NCBI GenBank assembly: GCA_037443205.1
Contig: JBBIOU010000022.1
Coordinates: 1 to 58,364 of the forward strand
DNA from: JBBIOU01 sp037443205
Lineage (GTDB): Bacteria; Bacteroidota; Bacteroidia; Flavobacteriales_D; UBA2798
Reading direction: 5' to 3'
Length of the DNA: 58,364 nt
The notes beneath the pieces are model-generated. The model was given only the letters and a program-made list of their open reading frames with translations. It had not been told where the DNA came from and searched no databases. This document shows positions 6,105-15,785 of this stretch, in pieces (position 1 is the stretch's first letter; each line of letters begins with the position of its first letter). Both the position numbers and the translations under genes were made by a program.

Positions 6105-8453
6105 TTAGTTTATGAATAATATTTTGGTTTTGGCTCTTTGGCTTCCCGATTGGCTATTGGCAAAAACCATATATACACCTGTTGCCACACGTTCTCCTTT
6201 CATGTTTTTACCATCCCAAACAGCTTGTCCGCCTTCGCTTTTTATTACCGTAACTATATTTCCGGTTATATCGGTTATTTTAATATCGCTGTCACGGTCT
6301 AATCCTTTAATAACAATGGGGCCGCTATAATCCGGTCGCACCGGATTGGGGAATGCATACACCTCGCTAAAGGGTTTATCTTCAATGGTTGCTGTTCCTC
6401 TGTACGAAACTACGCCTATTTCGGTTGCAAAAAAAACTTCACCTGTTTTATGGTGTATGGCTATATCATTAATTTGGTTTGATGGTAAGGGACTATTAAA
6501 TTTTGTAAAATGGGCAATCTGTGATTGTCCGTCATCCGATATTAAATATACACCTGAGTTTTCGGTACCTATCCATTTTCTGTTGGCTCCATCAATAGCA
6601 ATGCAATTTATTACTTCGTTTTCTAAGAGTATTTGTATGTTACCATCTTGCTCAATAAATATTTGCTGGGCGTCAAAATTACCACCGCTAAAAATGGCCG
6701 ATGGTGTATAAATAACAGCTATACCGGCTGCCGTACCAATCCAGATTTGTTTATCTAAATCTTCGGTCACGCATTTAACATCAGTATTTGGCAAATTACC
6801 GTTTCCGCTACCCGAGCTTAAAAATTTATACTCATCATCGCTTATATCATCTATCGTATTGTTATGGTTGTATACCAATAATCCGCCCGTGTTAGGATAT
6901 GATAAATACACTAAGCCACTTTCGGTGGGTAGAACTCTGGTAATTAATTTATTTTTTGCCAGCGGGCCGCAGTCGAAACGTTTAAACTGGCCGTTTGGTT
7001 TTAAAACACTTAAGGGTTCATCAACAAAGGCATTTGCTATCCACAAATTGAATTCCTTATCAAACTTAATATCGGTAATCATGCAATATCCGGGAATAGA
7101 TGTGGTTGGCATAATGGTGCTGTTTACTTCATCAAATCTGTTAGTAACCTGACCCAGATTAAATTCAAACAAACCGCCATTTGATAGTGTGCCTGCATAA
7201 TATTTTCCGTTGATGTCGGGGTATATGGCTGTTGATAGAAAATCGTAACTGCTATCGGGGATAATCAGTGATGAATTGTTTTTATTTGGATTATACCATG
7301 TATTTCCGTCAAAAAATGAAACTCCTTCAGCGTTGTAATTATTTTGCCAGTTGGTTCCGGTAATCGAAGCATGTCCTATCAGCAACGACTCATTTTGAGC
7401 GTCTATTCTGATTGCGTTTATTGAACCCGGCTCGTTGAGTTTGTAAGTCCAGTTATTATATGGATTTAGCGCCTTTACCAATCCTGATTGTTTATCTGCT
7501 ATCCAAATTTCGTTGCTGTATCCGAAAATGGCTTTTGAGGCCTCAATAGAAGCAAAAGCATATTGAAAAATGTTATTGGTCTGATTTAAATTATTATCAA
7601 ATTCTTGAATAGCATAATCCGTAGAAAATAAAATTTTGTTGTTTTTTGTTTCGATATGATTGTTGTTAAATCCAACAAGTGGTGTAAAAATATTCCAATT
7701 CAAATTAGTCATGGAATAATAAAAAATGGTATCTGAGCCATAAGTTGGACCGTCATAAATTACAAATATTTTATCGTCAAATTTTTTGATGGCTTTAAAC
7801 TTTGCATTGACTACCGCAGCCGGCAAATCTGTTCTTTTTGTCCAGGATAAAAAACTGCTTAAAAACGGGTTGTTTTCGTTGGCTGAATAAATTCCGTAAT
7901 CAGTGGCTGCAAAAATTTCTCCGTTAATAAAATCTATTTGATTTACGTTCAGATATGTACCGTTATTTCCCAGAATATAAGTGTCTTTAATTTCTTTTCT
8001 GTCAATATCTAATACAATGATGCCCAAGCCGGTAGTTAAATATGCCCTGTTGTAGTATATCTGTATTCTGTTTATTTTTTTATCAGCAGTAATATTGGCA
8101 TTTTTAATATCGGGTAAATTGATAATTTCGTTTTCGAACACCAAATCAACATTACCATTTTCGTATCCTACCAGCAGCACGTTTTTATTTGCTTCGTAGC
8201 CAATGGCAGATATGTACGAGTCGTTTAAGCCCGCTGTTCGGGTAATGCGTTTAAGGCTGTTGTCTTGAATATCGAGTTTAACAATACCATATCTTGAAGC
8301 AGCATATACGCAATTATTACCCAGGGTAACATCTATCAGATTATTCAAGGGAAAAAAATCACGCCATTTACCCAAAGCCGGAATAGATGATTGTTGTGCT
8401 GCCGTAAAGAATACGGATAGCAGCATAAACAAATTAAAAACAATAAATCGCAT
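6105..8453 (-). CDS. porZ: T9SS protein PorZ (two beta-propellers plus sorting-type C-domain)
   Basis: 782 residues, the size of Porphyromonas PorZ. Signal peptide ending TAAQQ; the N-terminal PorZ propeller starts at IPALGKWRDFFPLNNLIDVT (about 25-45). Repeated blades of the form I.A...YGI, IWIGTAAGIAVI and KWIGTENSGVYLI run to ~690. The C-terminal Ig-like sorting-type domain starts at VYAFPNPVRPDYSGPIVI and keeps the DIKITDITGNIV and WDGKNMKGERVATGVY motifs (CTD/FlgD-like). PorZ sits on the cell surface in the attachment complex and, in P. gingivalis, delivers anionic LPS to the PorU sortase that anchors T9SS cargo. Next to recO, a recurrent arrangement. Confidence 0.88.
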   Translation of the reverse strand: MRFIVFNLFMLLSVFFTAAQQSSIPALGKWRDFFPLNNLIDVTLGNNCVYAASRYGIVKLDIQDNSLKRITRTAGLNDSYISAIGYEANKNVLLVGYENGNVDLVFENEIINLPDIKNANITADKKINRIQIYYNRAYLTTGLGIIVLDIDRKEIKDTYILGNNGTYLNVNQIDFINGEIFAATDYGIYSANENNPFLSSFLSWTKRTDLPAAVVNAKFKAIKKFDDKIFVIYDGPTYGSDTIFYYSMTNLNWNIFTPLVGFNNNHIETKNNKILFSTDYAIQEFDNNLNQTNNIFQYAFASIEASKAIFGYSNEIWIADKQSGLVKALNPYNNWTYKLNEPGSINAIRIDAQNESLLIGHASITGTNWQNNYNAEGVSFFDGNTWYNPNKNNSSLIIPDSSYDFLSTAIYPDINGKYYAGTLSNGGLFEFNLGQVTNRFDEVNSTIMPTTSIPGYCMITDIKFDKEFNLWIANAFVDEPLSVLKPNGQFKRFDCGPLAKNKLITRVLPTESGLVYLSYPNTGGLLVYNHNNTIDDISDDEYKFLSSGSGNGNLPNTDVKCVTEDLDKQIWIGTAAGIAVIYTPSAIFSGGNFDAQQIFIEQDGNIQILLENEVINCIAIDGANRKWIGTENSGVYLISDDGQSQIAHFTKFNSPLPSNQINDIAIHHKTGEVFFATEIGVVSYRGTATIEDKPFSEVYAFPNPVRPDYSGPIVIKGLDRDSDIKITDITGNIVTVIKSEGGQAVWDGKNMKGERVATGVYMVFANSQSGSQRAKTKILFIN

Positions 8454-8502
8454 GTGTGTTATTTTGCTTAAATATAACCAAAAATAACAGTAAATATTAT
8501 GC

Positions 8503-9414
8503 TTAGTGGGATTTTTTTAAGACATAAATTTGGCTGGAATAGCCATAGTTATTTGATTTATTACTTGCTTTTTTATTAGAATCATAGCCTATGCGTAAGC
8601 TATTATAAATGGCTTTTAGTGTTGGCGTGTTTTTATATTTTTCGCTAAGCATAGATACATAATAAGCATCCAGCTTCATGGGTAAGGTTTGCAAGTGAGT
8701 AAATCCATATTTACGGGCTAAATTTACTATATCATTTTCGCAAAAGTGGTACAAATGCCTTGGAACATCATAAGCGGCCCAATAAGACCCGTAATATTGT
8801 GCATCATAAGATTTATAATTTGGTACGGCAATAACCAACAAGCCGTTTTTAGTTAATAAATCTGCTATTCTTTGTAAGTCATCGGTAAGCGCATATAAAT
8901 GTTCTAATACATGCCAAAGAGTAATTACATTAAATTGTTTGGGGTATTTATAAAATTCTTCGCGGCTATATATGGAAATGTTTGGATTTGCATTTACTGC
9001 CTGCTGTCTGGCTTCGTCTATGGGCTCGTATCCGGTACATTCAAATCCGTTTTTTTGAGCGTGTTTTAAAAAATATCCTGTTCCGCAGCCTATGTCTAAT
9101 AGTTTATTTGAAGTAAAATTATCGGGTATAAATTTTTTTATTATTTGAATTTTATTGCTGACCGAAATTTTTCTTGCCCACTTATATAATATAGTTTTAA
9201 TATTTAGTTTTCGGGTATTATGAGAAATATATTCATCTGATTGGTAATATGCGGGCATATTATTAAGTAATGGTTTAGGATGCGTTAACAATAAACCGCA
9301 ATGTTTGCATTTAACTATTTCAAATTTTTCTTGGGTAAGAAAATAGTCTTGTGTTTGGATATACAAATCAAAGTTTGTAGAAAAACAGAGGGGACAGGAT
9401 TGCAAATTAAGCAT
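8503..9414 (-). CDS. class I SAM-dependent methyltransferase with N-terminal zinc-ribbon-like motif
   Basis: 303 residues. The first 45 contain CPLC and CKHCG, a putative zinc ribbon. The methyltransferase domain (about 85-220) shows motif I LLDIGCGTGYFLKHA, an acidic motif II region (CTGYEPIDEAR) and the post-motif HVLEHL...LLTKNGLLVIAVPN typical of methyltransf_23. Members of this architecture act on sugars, lipids or small metabolites; the substrate cannot be read here. The start lies 34 bp from the mnmG stop, and the gap holds a parS-like palindrome. Confidence 0.78.
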   Translation of the reverse strand: MLNLQSCPLCFSTNFDLYIQTQDYFLTQEKFEIVKCKHCGLLLTHPKPLLNNMPAYYQSDEYISHNTRKLNIKTILYKWARKISVSNKIQIIKKFIPDNFTSNKLLDIGCGTGYFLKHAQKNGFECTGYEPIDEARQQAVNANPNISIYSREEFYKYPKQFNVITLWHVLEHLYALTDDLQRIADLLTKNGLLVIAVPNYKSYDAQYYGSYWAAYDVPRHLYHFCENDIVNLARKYGFTHLQTLPMKLDAYYVSMLSEKYKNTPTLKAIYNSLRIGYDSNKKASNKSNNYGYSSQIYVLKKSH

Positions 9415-9423
9415 GGGTGTTAA

Positions 9424-9439
9424 TGTTTCACGTGGAACA
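9424..9439. promoter_or_regulatory. parS-like ParB binding site 1
   Basis: TGTTTCACGTGGAACA; on the other strand it reads TGTTCCACGTGAAACA, which fits the widely conserved chromosomal parS consensus TGTTNCACGTGAAACA. It lies exactly in the short gap between mnmG and the methyltransferase gene. Confidence 0.75.
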
Positions 9440-9448
9440 AATAAAAAA

Positions 9449-11320
9449 TTAACGGCCCAAATGTATCATTAAAACTGATATGTCTGCCGGTGAAACACCG
9501 CTGATTCTGGAAGCTTGTCCAAGTGTTTTAGGTTTGATGGCACTAAGTTTTTCTTTGGCCTCAGAGGATAATGACGGAATGGATTTATAATCAAAATTAT
9601 CTAATAGTTTAAGTTCTTCGAGTCTTTTCATTTTTTCGGCAAATTCAATTTCGCGTTTTATATATCCCTCGTATTTTATCATTATTTCGGCCTGTTCGGC
9701 TATGGTGTAGTCGGTATTTAATTCATTATGAAAAAATTTTTCGAATGATTTGCTGCATGAAATAATATCTTTTATACCTAACTGTGGACGCGATAACAAA
9801 GAATTTAACTTAACTTTTTGACTTATGGCAAACGCGTTGAGTGATTCTAAGAGGGGGTTAAATTCTTCGGGAAGGGCACTTTCTGTCTTTAAAAAATGTA
9901 ATGTCTTTTGGGTTTGTTTAATTTTATGGTTAACCCTTTCCATTCTTTGTTGCGAGGCCAGACCTATTTTATAAGCTTTTTCGGTTAATCTTAAGTCGGC
10001 ATTATCTTGCCGTAATATAATTCTAAATTCAGCTCTGGATGTAAACATTCGGTATGGTTCATCGGTGCCTTTAGTTATTAAATCGTCTATCAACACACCT
10101 ATGTAGGCTTCAGAACGGCTTAAAATAAATGGTTCTTTTTGATTAATTTTTAGATGAGCATTTATCCCTGCCCAAATGCCTTGCGCTGCAGCTTCTTCAT
10201 ATCCGGTTGTACCGTTTATTTGTCCGGCAAAATAGAGGTTATTAATCAGTTTTGTTTCGAGGGTAATATTTAGTTGTGTAGGCGGAAAATAATCATATTC
10301 AATAGCATATCCCGGACGAAACATTTTAGCTTGTTCAAAGCCCGGTATCATGCGAAGTGCCTTATATTGTACTTCCTGGGGTAAGCTTGTAGAAAAACCA
10401 TTCAAGTAAACTTCAACGGTGTTCCATCCTTCGGGTTCTACAAATATTTGATGTCTTTCACGTTCAGCAAAACGACTTATTTTATCTTCTATTGAAGGGC
10501 AATATCTGGGTCCCTGGCCTTTTATGGTGCCTGTAAACATGGGCGATTTTTCAAAGCCGGTTTTTAATATATCGTGTACTGTACTATTGGTATAAGTAAT
10601 GTAACAAGATTTTTGCCTGGTTAAGGAGGGCGTATCGGTAAATGAAAATTTACCATTTTCTACATCACCTGGTTGTTCTTCTAATACCGAATAATTAATA
10701 GTACGCCCGTCAATGCGGGGTGGGGTGCCTGTTTTCATTCTGCCCGACTGAAATCCAAAAGAAATAAGTTGTTCGGTTAATCCTGTGGCCGATTTTTCGC
10801 CCATGCGTCCTCCACCTAAATTTTTATCGCCCACATGTATTATGCCGTTTAAAAATGTTCCGTTTGTTAGCACTACTGCTTTTGCATAAAAAGCATTTCC
10901 TAAGGATGTTTTAACACCTGAAACGGTATAATTTTCAACTATAAGTTCTTTTACGGTATCTTGCCAAAAGTCTAAGTTAGGGGTATTTTCGAGCATTAAT
11001 CTCCATTGTTCGGCAAACAACATTCTATCGCATTGTGCTCTTGGGCTCCACATAGCCGGGCCTTTTGAGCGGTTAAGCATTCTAAATTGTATCATGCTTT
11101 TATCGGTTACGATAGCCGAATAACCACCCAAGGCGTCTATTTCGCGTACTATTTGTCCTTTGGCTACTCCGCCCATAGCCGGATTACAAGACATTTGACC
11201 AATGGTTTGCATATTCATGGTAATGAGCAGAACTTTTGAGCCTAAATTTGCTGCGGCTGCGGCTGCTTCGCAGCCTGCATGTCCGGCTCCTACCACTATT
11301 ATATCATATATATTATCCAT
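9449..11320 (-). CDS. mnmG: tRNA uridine-5-carboxymethylaminomethyl synthesis enzyme MnmG (GidA)
   Basis: 623 residues, the usual full length. FAD-binding Rossmann start DIIVVGAGHAGCEAAAAAAN (5-24); CNPAMGGVAKGQIVREIDALGG with the conserved Cys; GTFLNGIIHVG; the RYCPSIEDKISRF motif; NGTTGYEEAAAQG; and the C-terminal helical MnmE-binding domain ending LGQASRISGVSPADISVLMIHLGR. With MnmE it builds cmnm5U at the wobble position of tRNAs using FAD, NADH, glycine and methylene-THF. In many bacteria this gene lies near the replication origin, which agrees with the parS-like sites on either side. Confidence 0.97.
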   Translation of the reverse strand: MDNIYDIIVVGAGHAGCEAAAAAANLGSKVLLITMNMQTIGQMSCNPAMGGVAKGQIVREIDALGGYSAIVTDKSMIQFRMLNRSKGPAMWSPRAQCDRMLFAEQWRLMLENTPNLDFWQDTVKELIVENYTVSGVKTSLGNAFYAKAVVLTNGTFLNGIIHVGDKNLGGGRMGEKSATGLTEQLISFGFQSGRMKTGTPPRIDGRTINYSVLEEQPGDVENGKFSFTDTPSLTRQKSCYITYTNSTVHDILKTGFEKSPMFTGTIKGQGPRYCPSIEDKISRFAERERHQIFVEPEGWNTVEVYLNGFSTSLPQEVQYKALRMIPGFEQAKMFRPGYAIEYDYFPPTQLNITLETKLINNLYFAGQINGTTGYEEAAAQGIWAGINAHLKINQKEPFILSRSEAYIGVLIDDLITKGTDEPYRMFTSRAEFRIILRQDNADLRLTEKAYKIGLASQQRMERVNHKIKQTQKTLHFLKTESALPEEFNPLLESLNAFAISQKVKLNSLLSRPQLGIKDIISCSKSFEKFFHNELNTDYTIAEQAEIMIKYEGYIKREIEFAEKMKRLEELKLLDNFDYKSIPSLSSEAKEKLSAIKPKTLGQASRISGVSPADISVLMIHLGR

Positions 11321-11343
11321 TAATGTTTTTTAGATTGTTACAA

Positions 11344-11359
11344 TGTTTCACGTGAAACA
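11344..11359. promoter_or_regulatory. parS-like ParB binding site 2
   Basis: TGTTTCACGTGAAACA, a perfect 16-bp palindrome identical to the consensus parS sequence, in the 42-bp gap between the ybeY stop and the mnmG start. Confidence 0.82.
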
Positions 11360-11362
11360 ATT

Positions 11363-11791
11363 TTAAAATTTACGCAAAGATAGGTAATAGTCTTCTTTTG
11401 CTTGCATTTGTTTTTGTTGGCGGCTCGTTTTATCATTGTAGCCTAAGAAGTGCAGTATGCCATGAATTATTATTCTGTGCAACTCATCGGATAATTTTAC
11501 ACCATAGTGTTTTGCATTTTCTTTTATTCTGTCATAACTAATCAACAGATCGCCACTAATATCTTGATTGTCAGTATTTTGAAATGAAATTATGTCGGTA
11601 AGATAGTTATGTGAGAGGTATTTTTTATTTATCTGTAACAGGTATTTATCGCTAGTGATAACAATGTTTATATGTCCTGCTTTATTATTTTCTTTTTTAA
11701 TTACCAATAATATCCATGCTTTTATATTAAGCTTGTTTTTAATTATCGGTTTATTGGGATGGAGATTTACAAAGGAGATGTGTGCCGGCAT
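11363..11791 (-). CDS. ybeY: endoribonuclease YbeY
   Basis: 142 residues, normal length. The metal-binding signature reads HGILHFLGYND: the two histidines of HGxLHxxGY are present, while the third position, His in most relatives, is Asp here, as in many Bacteroidetes members. TDIISFQ and GDLLISYDRI are the other conserved blocks. YbeY takes part in 16S rRNA 3' maturation and ribosome quality control. It follows the anti-sigma-type ATPase gene by 3 bp, in the same operon. Confidence 0.9.
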   Translation of the reverse strand: MPAHISFVNLHPNKPIIKNKLNIKAWILLVIKKENNKAGHINIVITSDKYLLQINKKYLSHNYLTDIISFQNTDNQDISGDLLISYDRIKENAKHYGVKLSDELHRIIIHGILHFLGYNDKTSRQQKQMQAKEDYYLSLRKF

Positions 11792-11794
11792 TCT

Positions 11795-12223
11795 TTAATT
11801 ACCCGAGATACGAAATTTTAAACTTACTTTTTTGCCGTTTTCAAAAAAATCTACCTCATCGGCCAGGTTTTTCATTAAAAAAACACCTCTTCCGTTGGGG
11901 TTTTCAATGTGGTTGGGATCGGTAGGATCGGGCAGGTTATTATAATCAAATCCATTTCCCTGGTCTTCTACGGTAAAAAGTAAATCGCTGTCCCGGTTTT
12001 CAAATTTTACACATACCATTTTATCAGGATTATTTTTATTGCCGTGGATGATGGCATTGTTTACTGCTTCGGTAAGTGCAATAAGTATGTTACCGTAATA
12101 ATCTTCATTGATGTTGTATTCGGCACACACTTTATCTATCATACGTTCTACCAGGCTAATGTTTTCTACTTTGGATGAAAAATTAATAATTGTTTCAGCA
12201 GAGTAAACTTCTTCCATAAGCAT
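11795..12223 (-). CDS. RsbW/SpoIIAB-type serine kinase (anti-sigma factor ATPase)
   Basis: 142 residues forming one GHKL ATPase domain: N-box EAVNNAIIHGN, G1 box DQGNGFD, G2 box GRGVFLMKNL. There is no dimerisation or phospho-acceptor domain, so it resembles stand-alone anti-sigma/anti-anti-sigma kinases. Such kinases phosphorylate STAS antagonists and are countered by PP2C phosphatases, four of which are coded at 18685-29722; no STAS gene is seen in this window. It lies 6 bp after the DUF4175 gene and 3 bp before ybeY. Confidence 0.82.
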   Translation of the reverse strand: MLMEEVYSAETIINFSSKVENISLVERMIDKVCAEYNINEDYYGNILIALTEAVNNAIIHGNKNNPDKMVCVKFENRDSDLLFTVEDQGNGFDYNNLPDPTDPNHIENPNGRGVFLMKNLADEVDFFENGKKVSLKFRISGN

Positions 12224-12229
12224 GATTTA

Positions 12230-15200
12230 TTATTTTAAAATGTTAAAGTATTCGTTTACACGATTTTTGTAATAGGGGGTTAATGCAGGAGGGATAGTAC
12301 GCAATAATTCCAATTCTTTCTCTTTTTTTCTTTTATACTCTAAAAATTGAAAAGAGTTACTGTTTTCTGTGTTTTTTGCTTCATTAGATTTTCTTTCTTC
12401 ATCAAATTCCCTTTCTCTAAGTGCTTTTTCTGATTCGAGCAGTCGGGTAAGTATGTCTTGTTGCCTTTTAATGGTTTCGAGGGTGATGTTTTTATTTACG
12501 ATGTCTTCTTCGTTTTTTTCCATTTGTTCGGCAATTTTTTTAAGGTTATTGCCATTGCCCGAACCGTCTTTATTGAGTTCCATGCTCAATTGCTGAAGTT
12601 TTCTGCGTAATTCTTCCTGTTTAGCAGCCATTTCGGCTAATTCTTTGCTTAAGTTACTATCACCCCCAATACCGGGTAATCCTGAGTTTGCGGGTTTGTT
12701 TCCTCCGGGTTTATTACCTTGTTCTAATTGTTTTTTAAGCTGTTCTAGTTTTTTACCTAATTGTTCTTGCATTTTTTTAATGCTTTCGGCTCCGTCAGAG
12801 GGTTTTAGCCCCATGCCGGGTTTGCCGGCCTGGCCGGGTTTGTTGCCTTGTCCATTGCCGGGCTTATTGCATTGTCCGGATGATTTGGCTTGTGCCAATT
12901 GTTGCATAAAATTTTCAAGTGCCTGGTCGAGTATAAGGGCTAAATTATTTAACGAGGTCATGGCGTATTGCTGTGCGGCATTTGCCTGTCCCGTTCTGCG
13001 TTCGGCAATATGGCTAAGTGCCTCTTGCATGTTTTTGTTTACCGAATTAACTTCCTGGGTAATGTAAGAAAACAAAGAGGGGTCGGGGATGCGTTTGGCA
13101 AGAGCGTTTAATGAATCTTCAACCATTTTAAAGTCTTCATGCAGTTTCTTTTGTTTTTGTCCCAACTTTACATATTTAGGGTCTTTGGTATTGGTTTTAG
13201 CAAGCTCTTTCATGTTAGTTTCTTGTTCAAACGAGAGCTTAATAAGGTTTTCAAGTAATTGCCGCAAATCTTCAATATTTTCTTGCATTTCCTGCATTTG
13301 GGCCGATTGCATGGCTTGTTCCATTTGTTCTTTCATTTGTTTCATTTTGTCGGACGCGTTTTTTTGACTTTCCGAGGCTTTCTTTGGTTTGTTTTCGCCC
13401 AACTCCTGTTTGCTTTGGTTTATATCGTTGGTAATGCTCTCTTGTTCCCGGTCTATTTGGGGTAAATCGAGTTTATTTTGTAGCTCTTCATTTTTATCTT
13501 GTACATCTTTCCAATCTTCTTTAAATTTTTCAAACTCTTTGTTTATAGCCTCTTGTTTTTGCAAAATTTCATTAAGGTTAGCGTTTTTTTGTTTAGTTTC
13601 TTCAGATAGTTTGTGTTGTTCTTGCGAAAGTTTATCAAGTTTATCAATTAATTCTTGTGTTTTTTGTTCTAATTCAAATTTTTTGAAAAGTTCCAGAGCT
13701 CTGTCGAGTTCTTTGTTTAAATCTTTATTGCTTTGGTCTATTTTTTCAAGTTTTTCCTGTATTTTATTTTTATCTAATTGTTCCATTAATTTACGCAGCT
13801 CTTCAAACATTTTTTTCAAGTCTTCTGTTAATAGTTTATCCATTAACTCTTCTAACTGTTTTTGTTTTTCGAGTAATTCGGGGTCTAATTCTTTAAAGGC
13901 GGTTTTATCTTTATTGTTTTGTTCATTTTTTTGTTTGATATCTTCGATTTGTTTTTGCAGCGATTGCTGTTTTTCCATCAGATTTTCGAGCTTGAGTTTA
14001 TCTTGCCAGTTAAGTGATTTTTTTTCGAGCATATCTTGCCTGGCTTGTTCCCAATCGCGTTTTAATTTAGAGGCTTCGCGCAGGGCATTTTCCATGCTTT
14101 GTTTAATCTCGCGGTTATTTTTTTCGGTAGATTCGGATATTTGGTCAAGGGTTGGTGCTTTAAATACTTTTACAACCGAACGCGACATTTTGGGGCCTCT
14201 AAATCCGTCATTATCATACACAGTAAAATAATATTCTATTTCTTCGCCCGGAGCGATGTTTAACTTAGTCATATCCCAAAAGTAAATAAACTGGTCGCTC
14301 GTACTTGTTTTATTCAGGGGCAATTCAGTGCTTACAGCTTGGTTATTCTTAAGCGAATCTGCCGTTTTAAGAAAACGATAATGAAAGGCAAGTCGTGTAA
14401 ATCCGTAATCGTCTTTAATGTCGCCTGTAAAATATCTGTAAAGTTTTTGCGTGGTATCGGTTTTTTCGTTCACCTCAATTTGGGGGTATGTATCGGGTAT
14501 CACATTTATGTAGTATGATGCCGAATCACTTTGTTTAACCTTGTTATTAGCAAGTACTAAAGAATACGTTCCTTGTTTAACAGCTATGGTACTAAACTGA
14601 AAAAAATCTTTTGCCCCGGGTTTGATATATACCAAGGTATCTGTAAAGCGTGCTTTAACCAAAGATGCGTGGTTTGTTTTAATCAGCCAGGTAATGCGTG
14701 TACCCTCAGGGACACTTAAATCACCTGTATTAGAAACAGTTGTGTTTATAAGCCCCGTGTATTTGGGAAACTCCAGTTTAATATCAAAGTCAACTATACG
14801 GGGTTTTAGAAGTACTTTTAAAACATAGCCGGGGGAGTAATATTTACCTGAGAATATTCGAAAGGATTGATTTGTATTAACATTTTTAAAGCGATAATTA
14901 AATTTTGTTTTGGTTTCTTTATTTAAGCGAAAACTGCCTTGCTCGGTTTCAATATAAACTTCTTCGGGTAGTTGGCTACCGTTAACCTTAACCTGTAAAA
15001 CAAAATCGGATTGTTGTACAACGCTCAGGCTGTCATTTAATATTTCGAATGTAAATGGCGAATACAACCCGATGGGTTTATTATAATTTAAAAGTCGCTC
15101 GGCTTGTTTGTTAAACCATCCGGGAGAGGCAAAAAATAACCCGAGTAAAATAAACAAAGGAGGTAATGCATAGGGTAAAAAGCGTTTATTTTTTTTAAAA

Positions 15201-15649
15201 TCAATGGCTATGTTAAAGGGGATAGGATTTAGTTCTTTAATTTTTTGGTTAATACCGGCAATGATAAGTTCTAATTGTTGTCCGCTTATAGCCAATGAAT
15301 TATTAAGTTGTAAAGTGTTAATGATTTTATCGTTTATGTCGGGAAAATGATTTCCTATCATGCGGGCAGCATCCTCGTAACTAATACATTGAATAATTTT
15401 TATTTTTTTTAGGACGGGTATAAACAACCAATAAACAAAGAGTCCTGTTGCCAATGATATAAATAAGTAAAATACAACAGCCCGGGTTATATCGCTAAAT
15501 TCTAAAAGATAATCGGCAATAATTGCCATCAAAAAGAACAAAAGCAAAGAACCGGTGTACAAAATGGCGCCTTTTAATATTTCGTTTAAATAATAGCGAT
15601 TTATAAATTGATCTAATTTTGATAACAATATTTGATAATTGTTTTGCAT
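12230..15649 (-). CDS. DUF4175 family membrane protein with long coiled coil
   Basis: 1139 residues. Transmembrane helices near the N-terminus (about 28-50, 57-80 and 158-175), then an extracytoplasmic beta-rich part (180-490), and a very long Gln/Glu/Lys coiled coil (500-900). Next come a Gly/Pro/Asn/Lys low-complexity stretch (about 940-1010, GNGQGNKPGQAGKPG) and a further coiled coil. The ending EYKRKKEKELELLRTIPPALTPYYKNRVNEYFNIL is conserved in the family. Function is unknown; relatives are often encoded with anti-sigma-type kinase and ybeY genes as here. The composition makes spurious open frames on the opposite strand. Confidence 0.8.
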   Translation of the reverse strand: MQNNYQILLSKLDQFINRYYLNEILKGAILYTGSLLLFFLMAIIADYLLEFSDITRAVVFYLFISLATGLFVYWLFIPVLKKIKIIQCISYEDAARMIGNHFPDINDKIINTLQLNNSLAISGQQLELIIAGINQKIKELNPIPFNIAIDFKKNKRFLPYALPPLFILLGLFFASPGWFNKQAERLLNYNKPIGLYSPFTFEILNDSLSVVQQSDFVLQVKVNGSQLPEEVYIETEQGSFRLNKETKTKFNYRFKNVNTNQSFRIFSGKYYSPGYVLKVLLKPRIVDFDIKLEFPKYTGLINTTVSNTGDLSVPEGTRITWLIKTNHASLVKARFTDTLVYIKPGAKDFFQFSTIAVKQGTYSLVLANNKVKQSDSASYYINVIPDTYPQIEVNEKTDTTQKLYRYFTGDIKDDYGFTRLAFHYRFLKTADSLKNNQAVSTELPLNKTSTSDQFIYFWDMTKLNIAPGEEIEYYFTVYDNDGFRGPKMSRSVVKVFKAPTLDQISESTEKNNREIKQSMENALREASKLKRDWEQARQDMLEKKSLNWQDKLKLENLMEKQQSLQKQIEDIKQKNEQNNKDKTAFKELDPELLEKQKQLEELMDKLLTEDLKKMFEELRKLMEQLDKNKIQEKLEKIDQSNKDLNKELDRALELFKKFELEQKTQELIDKLDKLSQEQHKLSEETKQKNANLNEILQKQEAINKEFEKFKEDWKDVQDKNEELQNKLDLPQIDREQESITNDINQSKQELGENKPKKASESQKNASDKMKQMKEQMEQAMQSAQMQEMQENIEDLRQLLENLIKLSFEQETNMKELAKTNTKDPKYVKLGQKQKKLHEDFKMVEDSLNALAKRIPDPSLFSYITQEVNSVNKNMQEALSHIAERRTGQANAAQQYAMTSLNNLALILDQALENFMQQLAQAKSSGQCNKPGNGQGNKPGQAGKPGMGLKPSDGAESIKKMQEQLGKKLEQLKKQLEQGNKPGGNKPANSGLPGIGGDSNLSKELAEMAAKQEELRRKLQQLSMELNKDGSGNGNNLKKIAEQMEKNEEDIVNKNITLETIKRQQDILTRLLESEKALREREFDEERKSNEAKNTENSNSFQFLEYKRKKEKELELLRTIPPALTPYYKNRVNEYFNILK

Positions 15650-15669
15650 GATATATAATCGGGGGGGTT

Positions 15670-15695
15670 AATATGTACGCATAAAGGTACATATT
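15670..15695. promoter_or_regulatory. inverted repeat in the DUF4175/antiporter divergent gap
   Basis: aatatgtac and gtacatatt separated by 8 bp form a 9-bp dyad 20 nt before the DUF4175 ATG. A near -7 sequence TACCTTTA (minus strand) overlaps it, so it could be an operator; no regulator is known. Confidence 0.3.
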
Positions 15696-15785
15696 GTTGT
15701 GTAAATAGTTCAGCTAAATTGTTAAAAAACCATATAATTGCAAAAAGTTTTGCTTATTAACAGTAAGTAAAAAAGATTATAAAGC

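Noticed and set aside
12369..14231. Long open frames on the plus strand opposite the DUF4175 gene
   Set aside because: They are Ser/Cys/Phe/Leu-rich complements of the Glu/Gln/Lys coiled-coil codons on the minus strand and show no domain of their own.
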